From: Candidatus Wildermuthbacteria bacterium
GTDB taxonomy: Bacteria; Patescibacteriota; Minisyncoccia; Minisyncoccales; UBA10102
Assembly: GCA_016181405.1 (NCBI GenBank)
Contig: JACOZJ010000003.1
Location: 1-42,748, forward strand
Direction of reading: 5' to 3'
Length of the DNA stretch: 42,748 nt
The position numbers were made by a program, and so were the translations under genes. A model generated the notes under the pieces. The model was not told the origin of the DNA, searched no databases, and saw nothing but the letters and a program-made list of their open reading frames with translations. Positions 7,470 through 15,562 of the stretch are shown in pieces (the first letter of the stretch is position 1; each line of letters begins with the position of its first letter).

Positions 7470-9065
7470 ATGAAAAAGAAATTTGCTTTAACACTCGTTG
7501 CCTTTGTTGCGGTTGCTGCAGGTGTGGCAGGATTGTCCGCGTTCGAAGCGCATGTCATTAATGTAACAGCGCAGATTGAAAACGCGTTGCAGGTGCCAAC
7601 CGATTCCATTGATTTTGGTACAGTATTTCCACAGGAAGAATTGAGTCAGGAAGTATCTGTTTCTCTCTCAAGCTCTTTCTTGGATGAAAATCGCGTGGAT
7701 GACGTAGATTACTTTATTCGCCAGAAGCCGAAGTGCGCGGTAACAACAGATAACGGAACAGTATTGGTTGATCTTCCAACGGCTACCGGGCATATTGATC
7801 CTGAAACTGGAGAAGTTGATTGTGGAGAGGCTCCTGCTGGATTTGAGGAAGAAACTATGGATTGGGGAGTCCTTCCTTCGCTTTGTGAGTACATTTCAAA
7901 GCATCCGGATGGAAATCCAACGCCAAGTAATGATGGTTCCTTGAATTCATTCCACACTCCGTGGGTTGTGGGTAGCGGTTCGATTGATTGGACTGATACG
8001 CCGGGGCGACTTGCAAAATCAGAAAATGACACAGAAGATACTTGGACGATTGATTTGGCGGTGCCCTGCTTCGGCGGAAATTGCGCGCAGGATTGGTTGG
8101 ATTTTGTCCGTCGCGTATCGGGCGATGAAACCATGACGCAGGAGGAGGCAGATGCGTTTACGCGGCCGATCGCAGACGAGCATAAGATTTTCGGATGCGA
8201 TCTGTGGATTGAGGTAAATGGAGTGAGTGAAACGCCTGAACCAGGACCAGTGCGAGAAACAGTAGGAGCTGACCTTTCAAGCTATGTCGCGCCAGATCCA
8301 AGCCAATGTGATGTGACAGTGCACAGCGGTGAATCCATCGCGACTGCGGTTGCTGGTGCAAGTCAAAACAATACAGTCTGCGTAGAAGCTGGAACATACA
8401 ATGAAACTGTGCCTATTGAGATTGTAGGGTTGAGTCTTGTTGGAGCTAGTCCAGTTACCACCACGATTAACGGAGGCGTCATCATTAACGCAGACGGAGT
8501 AACAGTAACTGGATTCAAGGTTATTCCTGGAAACACGGAGGGCAGCGTTGCAGGGTTTTACTTGAAAGAAGCGGCTGATAATGCAAGGATTTCCTTCAAT
8601 GACATTGATGGTACGGGTATTGTGGTTGGAGATCCTCGTGGAATCTTGAATGTGATTGGTACCGATATAGGTGGTGTACTGATTGATAATAACTTCATCC
8701 ACGATCTTACGACTGGTATCTACACCAATCCACATACAGGTAGTTTGTGGACCATCAGCAACAATGATATTGATGACAACCTTGCTGGTATTGGGCAGTG
8801 GAACGGCGCGAACGTGCTGAACAATGAGTTTGAGCATACAGCGGCGGGCTCTGAAGCAATTGGTGTGGATAACGCTTGGGATGCGAATGGCGGCGTAGCG
8901 AACTTCAACAATTTCCTGAACGGCACCATGATAAACCAATACGGCGTTATTGCAGGAACGATAAATGCAGAGAATAACTTCTTTAGCACTGGTGCAGTGG
9001 TCGCAGTTAATGGTTCGAGTATTGACGCGAGTCCAGAGGAGGGAAGTGCGTTTCCGCATAACTAG
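7470..9065 (+). CDS. SipW-dependent-type secreted protein with TasA-like N-terminal head and C-terminal right-handed beta-helix
   Basis: Same head as 5477 (GLSAFEAHVINVTAQIENAL...DFGTVFPQEEL...CFGGNCAQDW...FGCDLWIEVNGVS). C-terminus VCVEAGTYNETVPIEIVGLSLVGASP...ARISFNDIDGTGIVV...VLIDNNFIHDLTTGIYTN has a NosD/parallel beta-helix pattern. Confidence 0.8.
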   Translation: MKKKFALTLVAFVAVAAGVAGLSAFEAHVINVTAQIENALQVPTDSIDFGTVFPQEELSQEVSVSLSSSFLDENRVDDVDYFIRQKPKCAVTTDNGTVLVDLPTATGHIDPETGEVDCGEAPAGFEEETMDWGVLPSLCEYISKHPDGNPTPSNDGSLNSFHTPWVVGSGSIDWTDTPGRLAKSENDTEDTWTIDLAVPCFGGNCAQDWLDFVRRVSGDETMTQEEADAFTRPIADEHKIFGCDLWIEVNGVSETPEPGPVRETVGADLSSYVAPDPSQCDVTVHSGESIATAVAGASQNNTVCVEAGTYNETVPIEIVGLSLVGASPVTTTINGGVIINADGVTVTGFKVIPGNTEGSVAGFYLKEAADNARISFNDIDGTGIVVGDPRGILNVIGTDIGGVLIDNNFIHDLTTGIYTNPHTGSLWTISNNDIDDNLAGIGQWNGANVLNNEFEHTAAGSEAIGVDNAWDANGGVANFNNFLNGTMINQYGVIAGTINAENNFFSTGAVVAVNGSSIDASPEEGSAFPHN

Positions 9066-9086
9066 AACTGATTGATTTCTGATTGA

Positions 9087-9120
9087 TCTTGCCGCGCCGC
9101 CCGCGGGCGGCGCGGCAAGA
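9087..9120. repeat. Perfect 34-nt GC-rich palindrome
   Basis: TCTTGCCGCGCCGCCCG|CGGGCGGCGCGGCAAGA is self-complementary over its full length; no T-tract on either side. Confidence 0.9.
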
Positions 9121-9161
9121 AAACAAGAAAGCAAGGTCAAACGCAAAGTAAAAAATGAAAA

Positions 9162-9569
9162 ATGGCTAAAGTAAAGATAGTTCTTTTAGGGCTTGGAGTG
9201 GTTGCGGCAATTTTTGCGATTGTGCAGTTTATAAACGCCGCAAAGTACGAGATGGTGGTGAACGTGGTCGAAGGAGAAAATGTGCTGGGATTAAACCCAA
9301 CCACGGAGCGGCTCGATTTTGGCGATTTGTCGAGAAACAACGGAATCGCGCGCCAGGTAACCATTGAGAATGGCGGAGGCATGGATATTTTTGTTGCCGC
9401 GTTCAAATTTGGTGAGTTGGCAAGTTTGGTGAAACTCGACCGGAATTTCTTTGTGCTAAAGCCGGGTGAAGAAGCGCAAATTTCTTTGGAGGTTTCTATT
9501 CCGCCTTCCGCTGAAACAAAAAAATACGATGGCCGAATTTGGATATTTCGATTACCGAAGCCGATATAA
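9162..9569 (+). CDS. Membrane-anchored Ig-like accessory protein of the SipW locus
   Basis: N-terminal TM then LNPTTERLDFGDLSRNNGIARQVTIENGGGMDIFVAAFKFGEL...FVLKPGEEAQISLEVSIPPSAETKKYDGRIWI. Stop overlaps the start of the signal peptidase (TAATG). Confidence 0.7.
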   Translation: MAKVKIVLLGLGVVAAIFAIVQFINAAKYEMVVNVVEGENVLGLNPTTERLDFGDLSRNNGIARQVTIENGGGMDIFVAAFKFGELASLVKLDRNFFVLKPGEEAQISLEVSIPPSAETKKYDGRIWIFRLPKPI

Positions 9570-10036
9570 TGGAGAATTTTGAACAACATGAAGAGCAAAA
9601 GCCAATAAAGAAAAAAGGATCAGTGCTGAAAAGTCTTATCGGGTGGATTGTATATGTGGCATTACTTGTGGGATTGGTTGTGGGCACGCCAAAGGCATTA
9701 AGCTATATTTTGAAAAGTGAATATCCCATGGCGGCCATCACTTCAGGATCAATGTGGCCAACGCTGAAAACTGGAGATATGGTGTTTATCCAGGGAATAC
9801 AAAGCAGAAATGAATTTGAGGTGGGGGACATCGTGGTGTACAAAAATCCCCAGGGGTTTACCATTCACCGCGTGGAGGAAAAACAGGAGAATGCGGTGAT
9901 TACCAAGGGAGACGCCAACAACACATTGGATACGCCGGTGAAATACGAAGATATTATAGGCAAGACTGTGGAATTTCAGGGAAAACCTTTTAAAATTCCC
10001 TTGCTGGGGAACATAAGCATTATGCTCAACAAATAA
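9569..10036 (+). CDS. Signal peptidase I, SipW/ER-type (Ser/His)
   Basis: N-term TM; AAITSGSMWPTLKTGDMVFIQG...EFEVGDIVVYKNPQGFTIHRVEEKQENAVITKGDANN: Ser in SGSM, His in TIHRV where P-type enzymes have Lys. Confidence 0.88.
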   Translation: MENFEQHEEQKPIKKKGSVLKSLIGWIVYVALLVGLVVGTPKALSYILKSEYPMAAITSGSMWPTLKTGDMVFIQGIQSRNEFEVGDIVVYKNPQGFTIHRVEEKQENAVITKGDANNTLDTPVKYEDIIGKTVEFQGKPFKIPLLGNISIMLNK

Positions 10037-10042
10037 ATCCTC

Positions 10043-12751
10043 ATGTACAGTTACGGAGAAACAATAGTCCCCGTGCGCGTACGCCACAGAATACATGTGG
10101 AGGATTTTGGATATGGGTATGGATATAGAAAGTGGACCCTCGCGTCTCGTCGAACCCATAATGTTTTGCCTCGACTCGGCAAGGCGGGCCTGCCTCGCCG
10201 ATTCAAGGCGGGCAGAGTGTTGCATGGAATGCTTACGCTCTTGCTCGTGGGAATTTTATCCGTAGGCAGTTCCGGGCTTGTGCTTCTTGCGGCTGCTTTT
10301 GAATCTCACATAGTGAACGTAACCGCCGCGATATCGCAGATTGATCCCGCAGTGCTTACGTCGCCAGGAGATATTGGTTTTGACAATCCCGATGGAGGCA
10401 CGAATTTGACTGCGCCCTTGGAAGTCGTGATGACTGATACAGACTCCGATGCGACCCACATTTTTTATACCTATGGTTCAGGCCTTGATCCTTTGAGTGT
10501 GCCAGAACCTGTGTGCGGCCAGGCCGATCCGAACGGAGGAGGTGGGGAAATTGCAACCGAGATCATCTCCTTAGCCTTGACCGGCGATACGGTTATTCGG
10601 GCAATCGCGTGCGATGGCGCAGATTCCTCGGCCCATCACAGCTTTATTAATACGAAAATTTACGACTTTACCGACCTTGCCTGCGTGCCACAAAGCGTTG
10701 AGTTTCCCGCGAATCTCGCGGTGCTTGCCGCAGGCCCCGGCAATTCTTCCAACGGAGACATCTTTGCCTCCGCGAATGTGACCATCAACGGAGACGTGCG
10801 CAGTAATGACGATATTAACGCCAATGGCGGCGGAGCAAACCGCACTATTAACGGAAACGCCCTCGCCGGTGATACCATTGAAACCGCCAACTTTACTATT
10901 TCCGGAACTGTTGCTACCGACACGCCAGCAACCACTCTGCCAGACATCAACATTCCTTTTTGGCAAGCAAGAGCCGCTGAAGGTGGCACGGTAAGCGGGA
11001 GCATTATTATTCCTGGTACTGCGGCTCCTTCTATAGATTTTGGGCCAACGGAAATTGAAGGAAACTTGGAAATCGGCACCAACAACGTGATTAACGTGAA
11101 AGGTCCGATATATGTAAAGCAGAATTTGGTTATTAGCTCAAATGTTACCCTCAATCAGGATCCTGCGTTTGGCGATCAGTTTACAGCAATTATTGTTGAC
11201 GGCACCATAGATATTTCTTCAAATGTGGCTTTTAACGGCACAGGATCTATTGGAACATTTCTGTTGGTTTCCACTTCTGGGCCAAAAGTCGGGGACAACG
11301 CGGCAATTGAAGCAAATTCAAACAATTCAGACTTGGGAGATGTGGTGTTGTTTGCTTCGGCGGGAGATGTGCACATGAATTCCAACCGTAACCTGCTTGC
11401 CATTTTCGCGACTATCGGCACTTCGGCAAGTAACCCGGCCATTGATTTGGATTCTAACGTGACAGTTAACTACCGGGAACTGCCCGGAACTATTTCTTGC
11501 GGTCCGGTGTTCACGCCGCTCGATCAAGTGCTTATCAATGAATTTTTGCCAAATCCCACAGGCGCAGACAACGCGGCCATGCCCGACGGCGAGTTTGTGG
11601 AATTGTACAACGGGTCAGGTTCTCCCGTGGACGTGAATGGTTGGGTGCTATACGACAACTTTGTGCCGGTGGGGTCGGCAACAAATAAAACGTGGACTTC
11701 AAGCGCTGATTTTAATGCAGGAGGCACAGCCAGCGGCACTACTGTTTCTGCAAACAGCGTGCAGATGTCTGCCGGAGAAGCTTTGGGAACATTTGAAAAC
11801 TTTTTGGATGCGGGCGAAGGCAACAAGGGAGATTGGCAGAATTTGACTTGGGGTGAAACTCTTGGAGCTACGAGTGATATCTGCGTTGAGGTTGCCACTT
11901 CTAACGACGGAGCAGCATATTCGGATTATTCTGCGCAAGATTGCACGATCCCTTTTAGCTTGACTGGAATTTCAGACAGCCGCTTTATCAAGTGGCGCTC
12001 CATGCATAGCCGGAGCGATATTTCCCATAGCGCCAATCTTAATGAGCTGACCATTAGCTATAATCGCTTTAATTATAATGAGCTCGTGATTACGCCAGAC
12101 CGTACTTTGGGAGGGGATACGGTTATTCCGGCCGGCGGATTGCTTGTGGTGTACCGCGATGGCGACATCGATTTTGAGCTGACCAACGATGCGGACACGG
12201 TGAAACTATACGACGATCACGTTTGGCTGGGCGGTACGCTTGTCGATTCTCACGCGTATGACTATGGCACCGCCGCGCCGAACGACAAGTCGTTTGCCCG
12301 GATTCCCGACGGAAGCGTAAACTGGGTTGATCCTGACCCAACACCGGGTGAACCTAACGATGAATTTGTTGATCCAAGCACGGTTCCGAGCGAAGCGATT
12401 ACATTTGAGTCTGAACCAGTCGCGGAAGAAGAACTTATTGAGGATGAACAGTCTGTGGCGGTTCAGGAGGAATCGACAGTTCCAGCAGAAACTGTTGAGG
12501 AAACCGACACTCCCGCAGCCGCAGAAGAAGCGCCGGAGATAACGGATGAGTCGTCTACGCCAGAAGCTATGGCGAGCGAACCGCCGGCGACAACGGAAGA
12601 ACAACCAGCGACAACTGAAGAATCTCCGGCAACAGTCGAAGGATCACCTGCGGTAACTGAAGAACCTGTGATAACTGAAGAACCGGCGGCAGTACCGGAG
12701 CCGTCTTCTCCGCCCGAGGCGGATTCGGCGAGCAAGGAGTCAGGTTTATGA
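10043..12751 (+). CDS. Large secreted protein with SipW-type N-terminal motif, polymer-forming-like central repeats, lamin-tail domain and acidic Thr/Glu/Pro tail
   Basis: AAFESHIVNVTAAI follows the TM segment; chitobiase-like PGDIGFDNPDGGT...IFYTYG...DTVIRAIACDG; GDVRSNDDINANGG repeats; VLINEFLPNPTGADNAAMPDGEFVELYNGSGSPVDVNGWVL (lamin tail); TEEQPATTEESPATVEGSPAVTEEP tail. Confidence 0.75.
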   Translation: MYSYGETIVPVRVRHRIHVEDFGYGYGYRKWTLASRRTHNVLPRLGKAGLPRRFKAGRVLHGMLTLLLVGILSVGSSGLVLLAAAFESHIVNVTAAISQIDPAVLTSPGDIGFDNPDGGTNLTAPLEVVMTDTDSDATHIFYTYGSGLDPLSVPEPVCGQADPNGGGGEIATEIISLALTGDTVIRAIACDGADSSAHHSFINTKIYDFTDLACVPQSVEFPANLAVLAAGPGNSSNGDIFASANVTINGDVRSNDDINANGGGANRTINGNALAGDTIETANFTISGTVATDTPATTLPDINIPFWQARAAEGGTVSGSIIIPGTAAPSIDFGPTEIEGNLEIGTNNVINVKGPIYVKQNLVISSNVTLNQDPAFGDQFTAIIVDGTIDISSNVAFNGTGSIGTFLLVSTSGPKVGDNAAIEANSNNSDLGDVVLFASAGDVHMNSNRNLLAIFATIGTSASNPAIDLDSNVTVNYRELPGTISCGPVFTPLDQVLINEFLPNPTGADNAAMPDGEFVELYNGSGSPVDVNGWVLYDNFVPVGSATNKTWTSSADFNAGGTASGTTVSANSVQMSAGEALGTFENFLDAGEGNKGDWQNLTWGETLGATSDICVEVATSNDGAAYSDYSAQDCTIPFSLTGISDSRFIKWRSMHSRSDISHSANLNELTISYNRFNYNELVITPDRTLGGDTVIPAGGLLVVYRDGDIDFELTNDADTVKLYDDHVWLGGTLVDSHAYDYGTAAPNDKSFARIPDGSVNWVDPDPTPGEPNDEFVDPSTVPSEAITFESEPVAEEELIEDEQSVAVQEESTVPAETVEETDTPAAAEEAPEITDESSTPEAMASEPPATTEEQPATTEESPATVEGSPAVTEEPVITEEPAAVPEPSSPPEADSASKESGL
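10168..10213 (+). repeat. GC-rich palindromic element, in-frame within the 10043 gene
   Basis: GCCTCGACTCGGCAAGGCGGGCCTGCCTCGCCGATTCAAGGCGGGC; core CGGCAAGGCGGG/CCTGCCTCGCCG is a near-perfect palindrome. Confidence 0.6.
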
Positions 12752-13836
12752 AGAATTTTTTCAGGAAAAAGCAGTTTTTTGGAATATCCGTGAATGTTGC
12801 CGTGATAGTGTTTGGGCTTGCACTTTTCGTTTCGCTGGGAGTAAGCGCGCACGGGAATGTGCATATAAACGACGCTCTTTCGGTTTCGCCTTCGCAACTT
12901 TCCTATGGCGCGGTATTCCCCGAAGAAGTATTGCTCCAGAATGTTCTGATTACGTTGAGCACCTCATTTCTGCGAAACAACAAGCTTGACAACGTGGAGT
13001 ACAGCATAAAACAAAAGAGCAAGCCCCGCGATCCCAAAGACACTTCGTACTGCCAGAATTATCCAAATGATTTGACGCGCTGTTATCCCACGCTTTGTCC
13101 GTACCTTTCCAAAGAACCGGATGGCAATCCGGGCAACGATACGGGAGTTGCCGCGTTTCATGACCCAACTGCGTCTTCATCAATCGCTGTTGGACGTTTG
13201 GCGAAATCAGATAACGATCTTGAAGATCCGTGGGTCATTGATCTTCATGTGCCGTGTTTCGAGGGGCAATGCGCCCAAGACAATGTTGTGCCGCAGGAAT
13301 ACGAAGTGAATCCGGCGTTGGAAGGAGAGGAGTTCGGATGCGATCTTCAGGTGGTGGTGAATAAAATCAGTTTTTCCCATAGAGAACGGGAAGGCACGAT
13401 TGGTTTTTGGAAGCATTGGAACAAGCATAAAACGTACACTCAAGCACAGATTAATGGCTGGCTTGGCGCGATTGACGCAGCTTCGGGCTGGGTTTTGGCA
13501 GAAGGCGGATATAGCGTGGATACCACCGGAATGGTGAATTTGATAAACGATTCAAAGTCATGCAATGGGGTTTCTCGCGCCTGCGCCAAGAAAAAGTTTC
13601 TCGCGCAATGCCTTGCAACGCGCCTCAACGTGGAATCGGGAAGAAAGCTGCTTACATATAATTATTCGGTGAATAGCAGCCAGCGCAACTATCTTGGCTT
13701 GACTAATCCCGACGCGCTTGCAGATATTATTTCCGCCATTGAAAGCAAGTTGCCTGATAACGGAATAAATCCAACTCGCGTACAATTCCTATTGATGAAG
13801 AATCTGTGCAATAAAATTAACAATGCAGGCTCGTAG
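12748..13836 (+). CDS. Paralogue of the TasA-like head family with a C-terminal GFWKHW-type module
   Basis: Head: LSYGAVFPEEVLLQNVLITLSTSFLRNNKLDNVEYSIKQKSK...LCPYLSKEPDGNPGNDTGVAAFHDP...VPCFEGQCAQDN...FGCDLQVVVNKIS. Then GTIGFWKHWNKHKTYTQAQINGWLGAI. Start overlaps the previous stop (ATGA). Confidence 0.75.
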   Translation: MKNFFRKKQFFGISVNVAVIVFGLALFVSLGVSAHGNVHINDALSVSPSQLSYGAVFPEEVLLQNVLITLSTSFLRNNKLDNVEYSIKQKSKPRDPKDTSYCQNYPNDLTRCYPTLCPYLSKEPDGNPGNDTGVAAFHDPTASSSIAVGRLAKSDNDLEDPWVIDLHVPCFEGQCAQDNVVPQEYEVNPALEGEEFGCDLQVVVNKISFSHREREGTIGFWKHWNKHKTYTQAQINGWLGAIDAASGWVLAEGGYSVDTTGMVNLINDSKSCNGVSRACAKKKFLAQCLATRLNVESGRKLLTYNYSVNSSQRNYLGLTNPDALADIISAIESKLPDNGINPTRVQFLLMKNLCNKINNAGS

Positions 13837-13882
13837 AATAGAACTTTAGGCGAAAGGTCGAAAAAAGAATGTATTTACGAAT

Positions 13883-14668
13883 ATGAAAAAAATTTTACTT
13901 ATCGTACCTACCCTTTTGGTGTTTGGGCTTGCTTTAGCTATTGTGAGTGCTTCAGCGCCTGCAAACGCGCAGGAATCCGTCGGGGTCGTTCAGGATGAAG
14001 AAGCTGTTGTGGAAGCGGCAGGCGGAGAAGATGAGTTAACCGCGGAAGAACGGCAGGCGATGCTTGCGGAAATTACCACCCAGCTCGAAGAAGTTGAGCG
14101 CGAGGCGCTGCGCTTATCTTTGTTGGTAATGAGGTTGGAGCTTGAAGAGCAGGCATTGGCGTTGGAGCAGCAGTTGCAGCAGGCATTAACACAGGGAGGA
14201 ACCGGTGTTGCAGCAGCTATGCCAGTACCGGGTTCCAATGTGCCAGAGATGGTTGTCGAGGAAACGGCGGTTGCAGAAGAGGCAGGTCCGGCACAGTTCA
14301 GCGAAGTCCCAGCCGAGCAGGCTGATTTGGGCGTAGAGGAGAGTGTGAACGCATTTGCGGCTGAAGAAGAAGTTTCCGCCGACGCAAATGCTTTGGCGGG
14401 CAGGCAGGGTGAAGAAGAGGAGGAGGGAAAAGGTTTTCTTGCCGGGTTCGGGCCTCTCTCGAATTTGGGAGCGCCGGAAGTCGCGGCTCTTGCAATCCTT
14501 GTTTTTCTGGTGGCCTTCACTTTGTTGCGGCGCCTGCGGCGTGGCCGCACGGTGCGCCCCAGCTCTCCGCAGAATATCCTACCAGCTTCACAGCATCTAC
14601 CTCAATCTCCGCAGGGTATGCTGCAGGAGGGTCGTGAAGATCTGAAAGAAAAGATTGCCTGGGAATAA
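13883..14668 (+). CDS. Secreted low-complexity protein with coiled-coil segment and C-terminal TM
   Basis: Signal peptide KILLIVPTLLVFGLALAIVSASAPANAQ; ELTAEERQAMLAEITTQLEEVEREALRLSLLVMRLELEEQALALEQQLQQ; C-term VAALAILVFLVAFTLLRRLRRGR. Confidence 0.7.
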   Translation: MKKILLIVPTLLVFGLALAIVSASAPANAQESVGVVQDEEAVVEAAGGEDELTAEERQAMLAEITTQLEEVEREALRLSLLVMRLELEEQALALEQQLQQALTQGGTGVAAAMPVPGSNVPEMVVEETAVAEEAGPAQFSEVPAEQADLGVEESVNAFAAEEEVSADANALAGRQGEEEEEGKGFLAGFGPLSNLGAPEVAALAILVFLVAFTLLRRLRRGRTVRPSSPQNILPASQHLPQSPQGMLQEGREDLKEKIAWE

Positions 14669-14738
14669 ATTGACTGCTATACTTGAGTGGTATAAGGTCG
14701 ATTTTAGTTTGCGTTTATAAACATAGCTCATAGTAAGG

Positions 14739-15011
14739 ATGAATAAAGAACAGCTTCTCGAAGCCATGGCCCAGAAAGCCAGCATTACCAAGAAGCAGGC
14801 GGGCGAGGCGCTCGACGCGTTTTTAGGTAGCATTACCGATACTCTTCGAAAAGGGAAAGCAGTCGCGCTTACCGGATTTGGTACGTTTCAGACTTCGCGC
14901 CGCGCCGCGCGCGAAGGAAGAAATCCGGCGACCGGAGAAAAAATCAACATTCCCGCGACGACCGTGCCTAAGTTCAAGGCTGGTAAGGGGTTGAAGGACG
15001 CGGTAAAGTAA
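14739..15011 (+). CDS. HU-family DNA-binding protein
   Basis: MNKEQLLEAMAQKASITKKQAGEALDAFLGSITDTLRKGKAVALTGFGTFQTSRRAAREGRNPATGEKINIPATTVPKFKAGKGLKDAV. Confidence 0.97.
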   Translation: MNKEQLLEAMAQKASITKKQAGEALDAFLGSITDTLRKGKAVALTGFGTFQTSRRAAREGRNPATGEKINIPATTVPKFKAGKGLKDAVK

Positions 15012-15022
15012 AACAACGAACG

Positions 15023-15055
15023 CCAAAAAACCCGCTTGTGCAGCGGGTTTTTTGG
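15023..15055 (+). terminator. Rho-independent terminator
   Basis: CCAAAAAACCCGC-ttgtgca-GCGGGTTTTTTGG. Confidence 0.85.
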
Positions 15056-15070
15056 TAGTATGATTTTAGA

Positions 15071-15562
15071 ATGGAAAAAGAGTTCCTTGAGGCCTACGAG
15101 AAATACGCAGACGCGCTATTTCGCTATTGCTATTTTCGTCTATCCGACGAGGAAAAAGCGAAGGACGTGGTGCAGGATACCTTCGTGAAAACATGGGATT
15201 ATATCGCGCAGGGGAAAAGCATAGCAGAGATGCGCGCTTTTTTATACCGCGTGGCGAGCAATTGCATTGTGGATCAGTATCGGAAGCGCAAAACCACATC
15301 GCTCAATTATCTGCAAGAAAAGGGCTTTGAACCACGTCTTGATATAAGGGAAAAACTGGAAACCGAGATTGAAGCAAAGGAGGTGATTGAAGTTTTACAG
15401 CAGCTGGATGAAAAGTACCGAGATGCCTTTATTATGAGGTATGTGGGTGAGCTTTCGGTAAAAGAGATAGCAGAAATTCTCGGAGAAGCTGAAAACACGG
15501 TTTCGGTTCATATCCATAGGGCGGTAAAACAAGTAAGACTATTGCTTAAGCATGAAGGATAA
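15071..15562 (+). CDS. RNA polymerase sigma-70 family (ECF-like) sigma factor
   Basis: YADALFRYCYFRLSDEEKAKDVVQDTFVKTWDYI...AFLYRVASNCIVDQYRKRK...LDEKYRDAFIMRYVGELSVKEIAEILGEAENTVSVHIHRAVKQVRLLL (sigma2 and sigma4). Confidence 0.92.
   Translation: MEKEFLEAYEKYADALFRYCYFRLSDEEKAKDVVQDTFVKTWDYIAQGKSIAEMRAFLYRVASNCIVDQYRKRKTTSLNYLQEKGFEPRLDIREKLETEIEAKEVIEVLQQLDEKYRDAFIMRYVGELSVKEIAEILGEAENTVSVHIHRAVKQVRLLLKHEG

Noticed and set aside
5477-13836. Sortase-assembled pilus
   Set aside because: No sortase ORF and no LPxTG-like C-termini in the paralogues; the adjacent signal peptidase favours a SipW/TasA-like route.
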